Of a DNA stretch of 64,000 nt, positions 24,447 to 32,766 are shown piece after piece. The notes beneath the pieces were generated by a model. That model ran no database searches. It had not been told where the DNA came from and was given only the letters and a program-made list of their open reading frames with translations. The DNA is taken from assembly GCF_002860255.1 (NCBI RefSeq), contig NZ_PGVE01000035.1:62001-126000 (forward strand). The letters are read 5' to 3'. The position numbers and the translations under genes were made by a program. Source of the stretch: Neobacillus cucumis (GTDB lineage Bacteria; Bacillota; Bacilli; Bacillales; Cytobacillaceae). How positions within the stretch are numbered: position 1 is the stretch's first letter; each line of letters starts with the position of its first letter.

Positions 24447-25784
24447 GTGCAAAAAATTCTAATTGCCAATCGGGGAGAAATTGCCCTTAGGATTATTAAA
24501 ACCTGTCAAAGGATGGGGATTGAAACGATTGCCATTTATTCCGAAGCTGATAAAGAAATGCCGTTTGTAAAAGCTGCAACTAAGGCTATTTGTGTTGGAG
24601 AACCCCATGTCAGCAAATCCTATTTACAAATTGATAAGATCCTGCAAATCGCACAGAAGGAACAGGTTGATGCCATTCATCCAGGATACGGCTTTCTTTC
24701 TGAGAATGCTGCATTTGCTCAACAAGCGAAAAATGCAGGAATTATTTTTATTGGTCCAGAGCCTAAAACAATTGAGTTGATGGGCGATAAGATTGCTTCA
24801 CGTCTAACAATGGAAAAGGCTGGTGTCCCAGTTGTCCCTGGAAGCAGACATGGTTTAAAAACGATTGAAGAGGCATGTTATTTAGCCGAAACCATAGGGT
24901 ACCCAATTATGCTAAAGGCAAGTGGCGGCGGGGGAGGAATTGGTATGGTGCTTTGTGAGAATGAGCAAGCGCTCGTTAAGTTTTATGATTCCACAAAGAA
25001 AAGGGCTATGACTTATTTCGGATCTGATGAAGTATTTATCGAAAAATATATAGCGGATAGCAGGCACATTGAAATACAAGTCTTTGGGGACCAATACGGA
25101 AATATGGTTCACCTTTTTGAAAGGGATTGTTCCATCCAAAGAAGACATCAAAAGGTTGTTGAAGAATCACCATCACCCTTTTTATCTGATAAGGTACGGC
25201 AAAAAATGTTTGAAATAGCTATTAAAGCGGCTCATGCCGTCCAATATACAAATGCAGGTACGATTGAATTTATTGTAGACGAAGAGGAGAACTTTTATTT
25301 CCTTGAAATGAACACACGTCTTCAAGTCGAGCATCCAGTAACAGAAATGATTACGGGGCTCGATTTGGTAAAATGGCAAATACTTGTTGCCCGCGGAGAA
25401 AAGCTGCCGCTTATGCAGGATGAAATAGTTTCTAATGGAAATGCTGTTGAATTCCGCCTCTATGCGGAGGACCCTATCCGCTTTTTACCTTCACCAGGAA
25501 AAATTACCGCTCTTAAATGGAGCGAGAAAGAAGGGACCAGGATTGATTCTGGCTATGTAGAAGGGGGAACAGTAACTCCATTCTATGATCCTATGATCGC
25601 AAAATGTATATTTTATGGTGATTCACGAGAGAAGGCATTAGCAGAGGCAGCGAAATTCTTTAAGGACATAAAAATTGAAGGTATAAAAACAAATGTACCG
25701 CTTTTCTTAAACATTTTAAAAAGTGAATCTTTCCAAAAGGGAGAATACACTACTAATTTTTTAAATACAAACTATGTGAAATAG
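24447..25784 (+). CDS. Acyl-CoA carboxylase, biotin carboxylase subunit (AccC/YngH-like)
   Basis: This 445-residue biotin carboxylase loads CO2 onto carrier-bound biotin with ATP. It has the entry motif ILIANRGEIALRI, HPGYGFLSENAAFAQ, the glycine-rich ATP-grasp loop KASGGGGGIGM, RDCSIQRRHQKVVEESP, and the catalytic EMNTRLQVEHPVTE. The GTG at 24447 has GAAAGGGGT 6 nt upstream. It heads an operon with a biotin carrier and a carboxyltransferase, so it serves a dedicated acyl-CoA carboxylase rather than the housekeeping acetyl-CoA enzyme. Confidence 0.92.
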   Translation: MQKILIANRGEIALRIIKTCQRMGIETIAIYSEADKEMPFVKAATKAICVGEPHVSKSYLQIDKILQIAQKEQVDAIHPGYGFLSENAAFAQQAKNAGIIFIGPEPKTIELMGDKIASRLTMEKAGVPVVPGSRHGLKTIEEACYLAETIGYPIMLKASGGGGGIGMVLCENEQALVKFYDSTKKRAMTYFGSDEVFIEKYIADSRHIEIQVFGDQYGNMVHLFERDCSIQRRHQKVVEESPSPFLSDKVRQKMFEIAIKAAHAVQYTNAGTIEFIVDEEENFYFLEMNTRLQVEHPVTEMITGLDLVKWQILVARGEKLPLMQDEIVSNGNAVEFRLYAEDPIRFLPSPGKITALKWSEKEGTRIDSGYVEGGTVTPFYDPMIAKCIFYGDSREKALAEAAKFFKDIKIEGIKTNVPLFLNILKSESFQKGEYTTNFLNTNYVK

Positions 25785-25800
25785 AAGGAGGAGAATTCTT

Positions 25801-26013
25801 ATGAAGGAAATTACAGCATCGATGGCAGGAACTGTCTTAAATGTTTTCGTATCTGCAGGGAATCAAGTAAATCCGGGTCAGGAAGTAGTCATGTTAGAAT
25901 CAATGAAAATGGAAATTCCAATCGAAAGCGGAACGGAGGGAGTTGTCCGTGAAGTAAAAGTGGGTATTGGTGATTTTGTAAATGAGGGCGATGTATTGCT
26001 GGTAGTAGAATAG
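25801..26013 (+). CDS. Biotin/lipoyl attachment carrier protein (YngHB-like)
   Basis: This 70-residue biotinyl domain has the attachment motif ESMKM, where Lys36 is biotinylated, flanked by symmetrical half-sites ASMAGTV and GTEGVV. It is a free-standing carrier, like YngHB (BLAP) of B. subtilis. It lies 16 nt after the biotin carboxylase and 19 nt before the carboxyltransferase. Confidence 0.93.
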   Translation: MKEITASMAGTVLNVFVSAGNQVNPGQEVVMLESMKMEIPIESGTEGVVREVKVGIGDFVNEGDVLLVVE

Positions 26014-26032
26014 CAAGTAAAGGGGGAGCATG

Positions 26033-27574
26033 ATGGCAACAATTAATACGTCAGTGGATCAATTAAACGATAATCGCAGAAAAATTGAAGCAGGAGGCCA
26101 GCTTAAATACCATGAGAAGGCTAAGGAGCAGAATAAACTTTTTGTGCGTGAGCGATTATCGTTATTATTTGATGATGGTAAGTATGAGGAAGATGGAAAA
26201 TTTGCTAATTTTAAAGCAGGTGACCTTCCTGCAGATGGCGTTATAACCGCAATAGGTAAAATTAATGGTCAGACCGTATGTGTAATGGCAAATGACTCGA
26301 CTATCAAAGCTGGCTCTTGGGGAGCACGCACCGTTGAAAAGATCATTCGGATCCAAGAAACAGCAGAAAAGCTGAAGGTTCCGTTATTTTATCTGGTGGA
26401 CTCAGCGGGAGCAAGAATCACCGACCAAATAGAAATGTTTCCAAATCGGCGTGGAGCAGGACGAATATTTTTTAACCAAGTGAAGCTTTCCGGAATGATT
26501 CCTCAAGTTTGTATCCTGTTTGGACCTTCTGCTGCTGGCGGAGCCTATATTCCAGCATTTTGTGATATTGTCATAATGGTCGACCAAAATGCATCTATGT
26601 ATTTAGGCTCTCCTAGAATGGCTGAAAAGGTAATTGGTGAAAAGGTAACGCTCGAGGAAATGGGCGGTGCACGGATGCATTGTTCAGTCAGCGGTTGTGG
26701 AGATGTCCTCGCTTATAGTGAGAAAGAGGCGATTGAATCAGCGAAAAAATATATTGGCTTTTTTCCTTCCAGTTTTGAAGAAAAGCCAAAAAAAACCGCA
26801 GGTGTCGGGGCAAAGGAAGGTCGGGAATTAGAAGTAATTATCCCCGAAAATCAAAATGCCCCTTTTGATATGTTTGAATGTATTGACCGATTAGTTGACA
26901 ATCATAGTTTTTATGAAATGAAGAAGTTATTTGCACCTGAGATTATAACCGGTTTAGCTCGAATAGATGGTAGAGCGGTTGGGATTATTGCCAATCAGCC
27001 AAAGGTAAAAGGCGGGGTGTTATTTGTAGATTCTGCTGATAAAGCAGCTAGATTCATCCAGCTTTGCGATGCCTTCCATATTCCATTGTTGTTTTTAGCT
27101 GATGTACCAGGATTTATGATTGGTACAAAAGTAGAACGGGCTGGAATTATCCGACATGGTGCCAAATTAATCGCTGCCATGAGTTCTGCTACAGTACCGA
27201 AGATTTCTGTTATTGTGAGAAAAGCTTATGGTGCCGGACTTTATGCAATGGCAGGTCCTGCCTTTGAACCTGACTGCTGTATAGCTCTCCCAACAGCTCA
27301 AATTGCGGTTATGGGTCCTGAAGCAGCCGTAAATGCGGTTTATTCCAACAAAATAAACGAAATTGCCGATCCACAAGAAAGGATTGCTTTTGTTCAAGAA
27401 AAGCATAAAGAGTATAAAGAACATATTGATATTTATAAATTAGCTTCTGAGCTAATTGTAGACGAAATTGTTGCCCCTTCTGAACTTAGAGATGTGCTGA
27501 TTCAACGTTTTGCCTATTATGAGTCTAAGGAAGTAACCTTTAGCGTAAGAAAACACCCAGTTTATCCAGTTTAA
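26033..27574 (+). CDS. Acyl-CoA carboxylase, carboxyltransferase subunit (YngE/PccB-like)
   Basis: This 513-residue carboxyltransferase moves the carboxyl group from biotin to an acyl-CoA. It shows the N-terminal DSAGARI motif, the oxyanion segment GPSAAGGAYIPAF, and the C-terminal GVLFVDSADKAARF and ADVPGFMIG motifs. The family includes propionyl-CoA and 3-methylcrotonyl-CoA carboxylases; the sequence alone does not let me choose. Two in-frame ATG codons occur; the second (26033) is better spaced from AGGGGG. Regulation by glucose through the two cre sites is predicted. Confidence 0.92.
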   Translation: MATINTSVDQLNDNRRKIEAGGQLKYHEKAKEQNKLFVRERLSLLFDDGKYEEDGKFANFKAGDLPADGVITAIGKINGQTVCVMANDSTIKAGSWGARTVEKIIRIQETAEKLKVPLFYLVDSAGARITDQIEMFPNRRGAGRIFFNQVKLSGMIPQVCILFGPSAAGGAYIPAFCDIVIMVDQNASMYLGSPRMAEKVIGEKVTLEEMGGARMHCSVSGCGDVLAYSEKEAIESAKKYIGFFPSSFEEKPKKTAGVGAKEGRELEVIIPENQNAPFDMFECIDRLVDNHSFYEMKKLFAPEIITGLARIDGRAVGIIANQPKVKGGVLFVDSADKAARFIQLCDAFHIPLLFLADVPGFMIGTKVERAGIIRHGAKLIAAMSSATVPKISVIVRKAYGAGLYAMAGPAFEPDCCIALPTAQIAVMGPEAAVNAVYSNKINEIADPQERIAFVQEKHKEYKEHIDIYKLASELIVDEIVAPSELRDVLIQRFAYYESKEVTFSVRKHPVYPV

Positions 27575-27582
27575 TGCTTTAG

Positions 27583-27618
27583 CCCTTTTCGAGAAAAATC
27601 CGAAAAGGGTTTTTATTT
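27583..27618 (+). terminator. Intrinsic terminator after the carboxylase operon
   Basis: CCCTTTTCG and CGAAAAGGG form a 9-bp stem, followed by TTTTTATTTTT. Confidence 0.92.
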
Positions 27619-27710
27619 TTAGTATCTATCAACAAACAGCCTTCATTTGGTAGAATATTAGCAAGAAGTATCTGTATGTTATTTTTTTATTATAAAGAGG
27701 GGTTAACAGC

Positions 27711-28613
27711 ATGAGGGTTGGAATTATTGGTGCGGGATCAATAGGATTATTATTTGCTGCCTGCCTAAGCCGTGTTTTTAATGTAACTGTTTATACAAGA
27801 ACATCTGAACAAGCAGCTGCTATTAATAAAAATGGAATTGTGCTTCTTAGCGGGTCTGAAGAAACGGTGTCGAAGGTTGAAGCACTGCCAATTACAGACT
27901 GGGAGGGGTTAGAGGATCTAACCATTATAGCTGTGAAACAATATCAGCTTGTCCCGATTATTGAAAGAATAAATCAATTCACAGATAAGCCTTGTAACCT
28001 ATTATTTTTACAAAATGGGATGGGGCATTTGAAGCTGCTAGAACAACTAAAGGTAAACAATTTGTTTGTTGGTTCGGTTGAGCATGGAGCTCTAAAAGAG
28101 AATTTATTTACAGTAAGACTAAATGGTTTAGGTACGACAAACGTAGCTGTATTTAGAGGAGATTCTAGATTCCTTTTCAGTTTTACAGCTGCTGTTTCTC
28201 GCGTGTTCCCAATGAACTACCAAGAAGAATATTTTACCATGCTGGAAAAAAAGTTAATAGCTAACGCCATGATTAATCCACTTACGGCCATTCTTCAAGT
28301 GAAGAATGGAGTTCTTGTTGAAAACCCGTTTTATTTTAAGCTATTTCAAAACCTATTTAGTGAAATTACGACAATTCTCAATCTCAGAAAACCAGAAGAA
28401 TATTGGGCACAAGTAATTAATATTTGTAAAAAAACAGCTGATAATCATTCTTCCATGTTAAAAGATCTTGAAGCTAAAAGATTAACAGAGGTAGATGCTA
28501 TTTTAGGCTATATACTACAAGAAGCACAGAGGCAAGACAAGAAATCTCCTCAATTAGAAATGCTTTATTATCTAATTAAAGGAAAAGAGAAGCAAGTGGA
28601 GGTCCTTAAATGA
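27711..28613 (+). CDS. panE: 2-dehydropantoate 2-reductase (PanE, YlbQ)
   Basis: PanE reduces ketopantoate to pantoate with NADPH for pantothenate and CoA synthesis. The 300-residue protein has the Rossmann motif GIIGAGSIGLLFA at the N-terminus, the segment LLFLQNGMGH, and the catalytic Lys region KKLIANAMINPLTAIL. The ATG has AAAGAGGGG upstream. Its last codons overlap the following DUF3397 gene by 4 nt (ATGA), indicating coupling. Confidence 0.9.
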   Translation: MRVGIIGAGSIGLLFAACLSRVFNVTVYTRTSEQAAAINKNGIVLLSGSEETVSKVEALPITDWEGLEDLTIIAVKQYQLVPIIERINQFTDKPCNLLFLQNGMGHLKLLEQLKVNNLFVGSVEHGALKENLFTVRLNGLGTTNVAVFRGDSRFLFSFTAAVSRVFPMNYQEEYFTMLEKKLIANAMINPLTAILQVKNGVLVENPFYFKLFQNLFSEITTILNLRKPEEYWAQVINICKKTADNHSSMLKDLEAKRLTEVDAILGYILQEAQRQDKKSPQLEMLYYLIKGKEKQVEVLK

Positions 28614-29005
28614 GCACTATTTTTTCTTCCGTTTTAACAGTTTTCTTTGGAATCCCCATTTTAGGAACCATTCTTGTCTATACTGTTATTAAGGTAAGCT
28701 TAAAAACTACAAAAAAAGCACTTCATCGAGCTCTTGATTATACTACAATTTTATATATCATCTCTGTTCATTTTTTAATTATTACTTTATGGGGAAAATC
28801 GCTATTTTGGTTAATAATACTAGTAATGCTTGGTATCGCGATGGTGTTTGTTTTCGTCCACTGGAAGGTTAAGGAGGAAATCATCGTAAAACGTGTGTGG
28901 AAAGGCTTTTGGCGTGTTAATTTTATTTTATTTTTTTTCGTCTATTTCGCCCTTACCCTTTATGGTTTAGTTTCTCGAGCCATAACCTTTAGTTTTTCAT
29001 CCTAA
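28610..29005 (+). CDS. DUF3397 membrane protein
   Basis: This 131-residue protein has four predicted membrane helices and short charged loops (KTTKKALHRALDY; HWKVKEEIIVKRVWKGFWR), typical of DUF3397 proteins found before bshC and the mra cluster in Bacillus. Function is unknown. It overlaps panE by 4 nt. Confidence 0.82.
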   Translation: MSTIFSSVLTVFFGIPILGTILVYTVIKVSLKTTKKALHRALDYTTILYIISVHFLIITLWGKSLFWLIILVMLGIAMVFVFVHWKVKEEIIVKRVWKGFWRVNFILFFFVYFALTLYGLVSRAITFSFSS

Positions 29006-29091
29006 ATTAGAGCAAAAGTTTTCTTTAAATGGGGTGGATAATGATATACTCGTTAAAGAATGAATCACGGTTACAGAAAGGAAGTACATGA

Positions 29092-30726
29092 ATGGAGATT
29101 TTAAATCTCTCTTTGCCAGCAACCAATCGTTTTGCATCAAATTATTTGGAACAATCTGTTGAGATACAGCCTTTTTTTCATTATCGATATAATGACTTGC
29201 AAGAAGATATGAAAAGAATCGCTGAATTAAACGATAGACCGTTTCCTCGAATGGAGGTTGCTCGGCATATTGAGAGCTTTATGAAGGGGTTTCCCACTTC
29301 AGAAGCTGTAAAGAAATCAATTGAAAAATTAAAACAAGCTGATAGTCTGGTAGTAATTGGAGGTCAACAGGCAGGGATTCTTACAGGACCGCTTTATTCC
29401 ATACATAAAGTTATTTCAATTATAAAGCTGGCAGAACAAAAAGAAAGACATCTGGGTGTTCCGGTAATTCCTGTTTTCTGGATAGCTGGGGAAGACCATG
29501 ATTTCCAAGAGGTCAATCATGTGTTTGTTCAAAATAAGCTGAATGTGGATAAATGGATATATCCCGAGAAGATTCTTCAGAAGAAAATGGTATCTGATAT
29601 TGAGTTGGATAAAGATATTTGTCTCTCATGGGTACAAAATATAATTAAAAATTTCGGTGAAACGGATTATTCCAATACACTATTAGCATTTGCAGAAGCG
29701 CAAATAGAAAAATCAAACACTTTTGTTGATTTCTTTGCGAACATTGTAATGGAACTGTTTAAGGATTATGGGCTCCTCATTGTTGACTCTGGCAATAAAG
29801 AATTCCGTCAGTTGCAGAAAGAATTTTTTAAACAGCAAATTGAGAATCATGACGTAATTACTTTCTCTTTATTAGAACAGCAAAAACAAATCGAAAAGAA
29901 AGGTTTTCCTAATACGATTGATACCTCAGAGAATGCAGCTAATCTGTTTTATTATGATCAAAGATTAAATGAGAGATTATTGCTTGAATTCGATCATGAA
30001 AACGATTGCTTTGTGGGGAAAAGTGGAGCAATTTCTTTTTCTAAAGAGGAGTTACTATCACTTGCTAATGAAAATCCAGGCGTTTTAAGTAATAATGTGG
30101 TAACACGTCCCCTTATGCAAGAATGGCTTTTCCCGACTATAGCCTTTATAGCAGGGCCGGGTGAAATTGCTTATTGGGCAGAACTTAAAATGGTGTTTGA
30201 GCATTTTCAAATAAAAATGCCGCCAATAGTTCCTCGACTAAATATAACTTTCTTAGACCGTTCGGTTGAAACAGATCTTTCTGAATTGAAACTAAATCTA
30301 GCTGAAGTATTAAGTAACGGTACAAAGCGGGAAAAGGAAAGATTTTTAGAAGCCATAAAAGACCAGGAACTTGAACAGTTATTTACGAGTACAATTAATC
30401 AATTATTGGAACAATACAAATTAGTTGAAATGAAAACAGAGCAGTTAGATCGCGGCCTTTTACCAATGCTGAAGAAAAATGAAGGTTATTTATTAAAAGA
30501 AATTGGATTCATGCAATCAAAATTGGAAGAATCGGTAAAGCTTAGACATGATATCTTTTTAAAAAAATATGCACGCGTTGACCTTGCCTTACGTCCAGAT
30601 GGTTTCCCTCAAGAACGGGTTTGGAATATCTTTTATTATCTAAATCAATATGGTCTAAACTTTTTAGAGAGTATTATGACGGGCAGTTATGAGTTCGATG
30701 GCCGACATAAAGTAATAAAAATTTAG
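29092..30726 (+). CDS. bshC: Bacillithiol biosynthesis protein BshC
   Basis: BshC is the proposed cysteine-adding enzyme that completes bacillithiol, the main low-molecular-weight thiol of Bacillus. The 544-residue protein shows GGQQAGILTGPLYSIHKVIS, PVFWIAGEDHDFQEVNHV, and a long C-terminal coiled-coil region (about 380-470). Length and position just before mraZ agree with the family. The ATG has AGAAAGGAAGT upstream and a clear terminator follows. Confidence 0.93.
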   Translation: MEILNLSLPATNRFASNYLEQSVEIQPFFHYRYNDLQEDMKRIAELNDRPFPRMEVARHIESFMKGFPTSEAVKKSIEKLKQADSLVVIGGQQAGILTGPLYSIHKVISIIKLAEQKERHLGVPVIPVFWIAGEDHDFQEVNHVFVQNKLNVDKWIYPEKILQKKMVSDIELDKDICLSWVQNIIKNFGETDYSNTLLAFAEAQIEKSNTFVDFFANIVMELFKDYGLLIVDSGNKEFRQLQKEFFKQQIENHDVITFSLLEQQKQIEKKGFPNTIDTSENAANLFYYDQRLNERLLLEFDHENDCFVGKSGAISFSKEELLSLANENPGVLSNNVVTRPLMQEWLFPTIAFIAGPGEIAYWAELKMVFEHFQIKMPPIVPRLNITFLDRSVETDLSELKLNLAEVLSNGTKREKERFLEAIKDQELEQLFTSTINQLLEQYKLVEMKTEQLDRGLLPMLKKNEGYLLKEIGFMQSKLEESVKLRHDIFLKKYARVDLALRPDGFPQERVWNIFYYLNQYGLNFLESIMTGSYEFDGRHKVIKI

Positions 30727-30728
30727 GA

Positions 30729-30764
30729 AAAACTCCACCTTTAGCCGTGGAGTTTTTCTTTTTT
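30729..30764 (+). terminator. Intrinsic terminator after bshC
   Basis: AAAAACTCCAC and GTGGAGTTTTT form an 11-bp stem with an 8-nt loop and a T-run. Confidence 0.93.
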
Positions 30765-30824
30765 TTTCTAAAAACTTACTGCTAAAAAAGGATTTTTATG
30801 AAAGTGGGGCGAATAGTTAAAAAA

Positions 30825-30851
30825 TAGGTGGTGGAAAGTGGGGGAATGTGG
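30825..30851 (+). promoter_or_regulatory. Candidate MraZ operator (three repeats at 10-bp period)
   Basis: TAGGTGG, AAAGTGG and AATGTGG follow each other at exact 10-bp intervals upstream of mraZ. Known MraZ sites are tandem repeats of TGGG (E. coli) or AAAGTG (Mycoplasma) with one helical turn between them. Further AAAGTGGGG copies lie at 30801 and 30866, the last one within the mraZ ribosome-site region. Autoregulation is inferred. Confidence 0.65.
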
Positions 30852-30883
30852 TACATTTTTAATAGAAAGTGGGGGTAATGGGT

Positions 30884-31315
30884 ATGTTCATGGGTGAGTA
30901 CCATCACAGCATTGATAGCAAAGGCCGGCTAATCGTGCCCTCCAAATTCCGTGAAGAACTTGGCGACATGTTCATCATTACTCGCGGATTGGATCAATGT
31001 TTGTTTGGTTACCCAATGTCTGAGTGGAGCCTCATTGAAGAAAAATTAAAAGGTCTGCCGCTGACAAAGAAAGATGCCCGTGCTTTTACTAGATTCTTCT
31101 TTTCCGGAGCAACAGAAAGTGAACTGGATAAACAAGGAAGAATTAATATCCCGACGCCACTATTGCAATATGCAAAATTAGAGAAAGAATGTGTTATTTT
31201 GGGTGTTTCCAATCGAATTGAAATCTGGAGCAAACAGATTTGGGAGGATTATTTTGCAGAATCTGAAGAATCTTTTGCTGAAATAGCAGAAAATATGATT
31301 GGCTTTGATATATAA
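30884..31315 (+). CDS. mraZ: Transcriptional regulator MraZ
   Basis: MraZ is a DNA-binding protein of the AbrB-like double-barrel fold that controls the dcw cluster. The 143-residue protein has two repeats: [20 protein letters not shown] and [20 protein letters not shown], each with the DxxGR signature. I start at the ATG giving MFMGEY, as in homologues, although in-frame ATG and GTG codons lie a few codons upstream. It is the first gene of the division and cell wall cluster. Confidence 0.95.
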   Translation: MFMGEYHHSIDSKGRLIVPSKFREELGDMFIITRGLDQCLFGYPMSEWSLIEEKLKGLPLTKKDARAFTRFFFSGATESELDKQGRINIPTPLLQYAKLEKECVILGVSNRIEIWSKQIWEDYFAESEESFAEIAENMIGFDI

Positions 31316-31379
31316 TGGGAAAAGTTATATTAATATATTTCTCGTATATATCGTTCGATTGGAAAAGGAAGGTACGTAA

Positions 31380-32312
31380 ATGTTTGAACATACAACTGTG
31401 TTATTAAATGAAGCTGTGGACGGATTAAACATTAAGTCAGATGGCATCTATGTGGATTGTACGATGGGAGGGGCAGGGCATAGCTCTCTCATTCTTTCAA
31501 GACTTGGTGCAGGCGGGAGACTCTTTGCGTTTGATCAGGACGAAACAGCCATTGCTAATGCGAAAGAGAAGTTAGCCGATTACGGTGAACAATTAGTCAT
31601 TATTAAAAGTAATTTTTTATATTTGAAAGAAGAGCTTGAAAAACGTGGGATCTATAAAGTAGATGGGATTTTATATGACTTGGGGGTATCCTCACCTCAG
31701 CTGGATACACCTGAGCGGGGGTTTAGTTATCACCATGATGCCCCATTAGATATGAGGATGGATAACGATGCGGATATTTCCGCATTCGACGTCATTAACC
31801 ACTGGGCATATGAAGACTTAGTCCGTATTTTTTTTCGGTATGGAGAAGAGAAATTTTCAAAGCAAATCGCCCGAAAAATTGAAAGTGCAAGAGCGGTTAA
31901 GTCGATCGATACGACCGGGGAACTTGTTGAGTTAATAAAGGACGCCATCCCAGCACCTGCAAGACGAAAGGGTGGACACCCTGCCAAGCGAATTTTTCAA
32001 GCAGTCAGAATCGCTGTTAATGATGAATTATCTGTGTTTGAACAGTCTCTAAATCAAGCTATTGATTTGCTAAATCCCGAGGGAAGAATAAGTGTGATTA
32101 CCTTCCATTCTCTTGAGGATCGAATCTGTAAAGCTGCCTTTAAAAAGGCAAGTGAGACACCGCCATTACCACCGGGTTTACCCATTATTCCAGATGAGTA
32201 TAAACCTATTTTAAAGCTCGTTTCGCGAAAGCCCATTCTTCCATCTGAAGAAGAATTGGAGCAAAATAATCGGGCACGTTCGGCCAAGCTTCGGATAGCC
32301 GAAAAGTTATAA
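31380..32312 (+). CDS. rsmH: 16S rRNA (cytosine1402-N4)-methyltransferase RsmH
   Basis: RsmH (MraW) methylates C1402 of 16S rRNA. The 310-residue protein has [13 protein letters not shown], the SAM loop [51 protein letters not shown] and the closing TFHSLEDRI motif. It lies second in the dcw cluster, 64 nt after mraZ, and is followed by a stable hairpin before ftsL. Confidence 0.96.
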   Translation: MFEHTTVLLNEAVDGLNIKSDGIYVDCTMGGAGHSSLILSRLGAGGRLFAFDQDETAIANAKEKLADYGEQLVIIKSNFLYLKEELEKRGIYKVDGILYDLGVSSPQLDTPERGFSYHHDAPLDMRMDNDADISAFDVINHWAYEDLVRIFFRYGEEKFSKQIARKIESARAVKSIDTTGELVELIKDAIPAPARRKGGHPAKRIFQAVRIAVNDELSVFEQSLNQAIDLLNPEGRISVITFHSLEDRICKAAFKKASETPPLPPGLPIIPDEYKPILKLVSRKPILPSEEELEQNNRARSAKLRIAEKL

Positions 32313-32318
32313 AGTCTT

Positions 32319-32341
32319 CCAGCACACGTTTCGTGTGCTGG
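32319..32341 (+). other. Stable hairpin between rsmH and ftsL
   Basis: CCAGCACACG and CGTGTGCTGG form a perfect 10-bp GC-rich stem around TTT, 6 nt after the rsmH stop. The next T-run is about 10 nt away, so it is not a standard terminator. Attenuation, RNA processing or protection of the rsmH 3' end are options. Confidence 0.65.
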
Positions 32342-32406
32342 CCACTACTTTCTTTTTTTAAGGAAGAGGAAAAACTATTAGATTATAGAATCTGGAGGGG
32401 AAGTAT

Positions 32407-32766
32407 TTGAGTAATCTTGCCAGGAAAGTTTTAGAACAACAACAAGCCGAGCAATCAGTACAAATTAAGCGTCAAGTAAAAATTAAAAAATCCTGGCTGA
32501 CTCCGGGTGAAAAAATCATTGGAGTGGCGTTTGCCGGAATGGTATGTTTTGGAGCGATCCATCTGATTTCAAATCAGTCCAAGATATACGAAGCAAACAA
32601 AGAACTTCAAACTGTTCAGGAGAAAATTAATGAACAGGAAAAGGTTAATGGGGATCTTAAGGTTCAGGTGAGTGAATTAAGTTCTTATGACCGGATATTT
32701 GCAAAGGCTAAGGAAATGGGTTTAATCAAAGATGAAAATAACGTCAAGGTTGTGCAGAAGAAATGA
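32407..32766 (+). CDS. ftsL: Cell division protein FtsL
   Basis: FtsL is a small bitopic protein of the divisome that pairs with DivIC and DivIB and helps activate septal peptidoglycan synthesis. The 119-residue protein has a basic cytoplasmic tail, one membrane helix (about residues 38-55), and a periplasm-side coiled coil (about 57-100). The TTG start (SNLARKV) has GGAGGGG upstream. The last codons overlap pbpB by 4 nt. Confidence 0.9.
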   Translation: MSNLARKVLEQQQAEQSVQIKRQVKIKKSWLTPGEKIIGVAFAGMVCFGAIHLISNQSKIYEANKELQTVQEKINEQEKVNGDLKVQVSELSSYDRIFAKAKEMGLIKDENNVKVVQKK

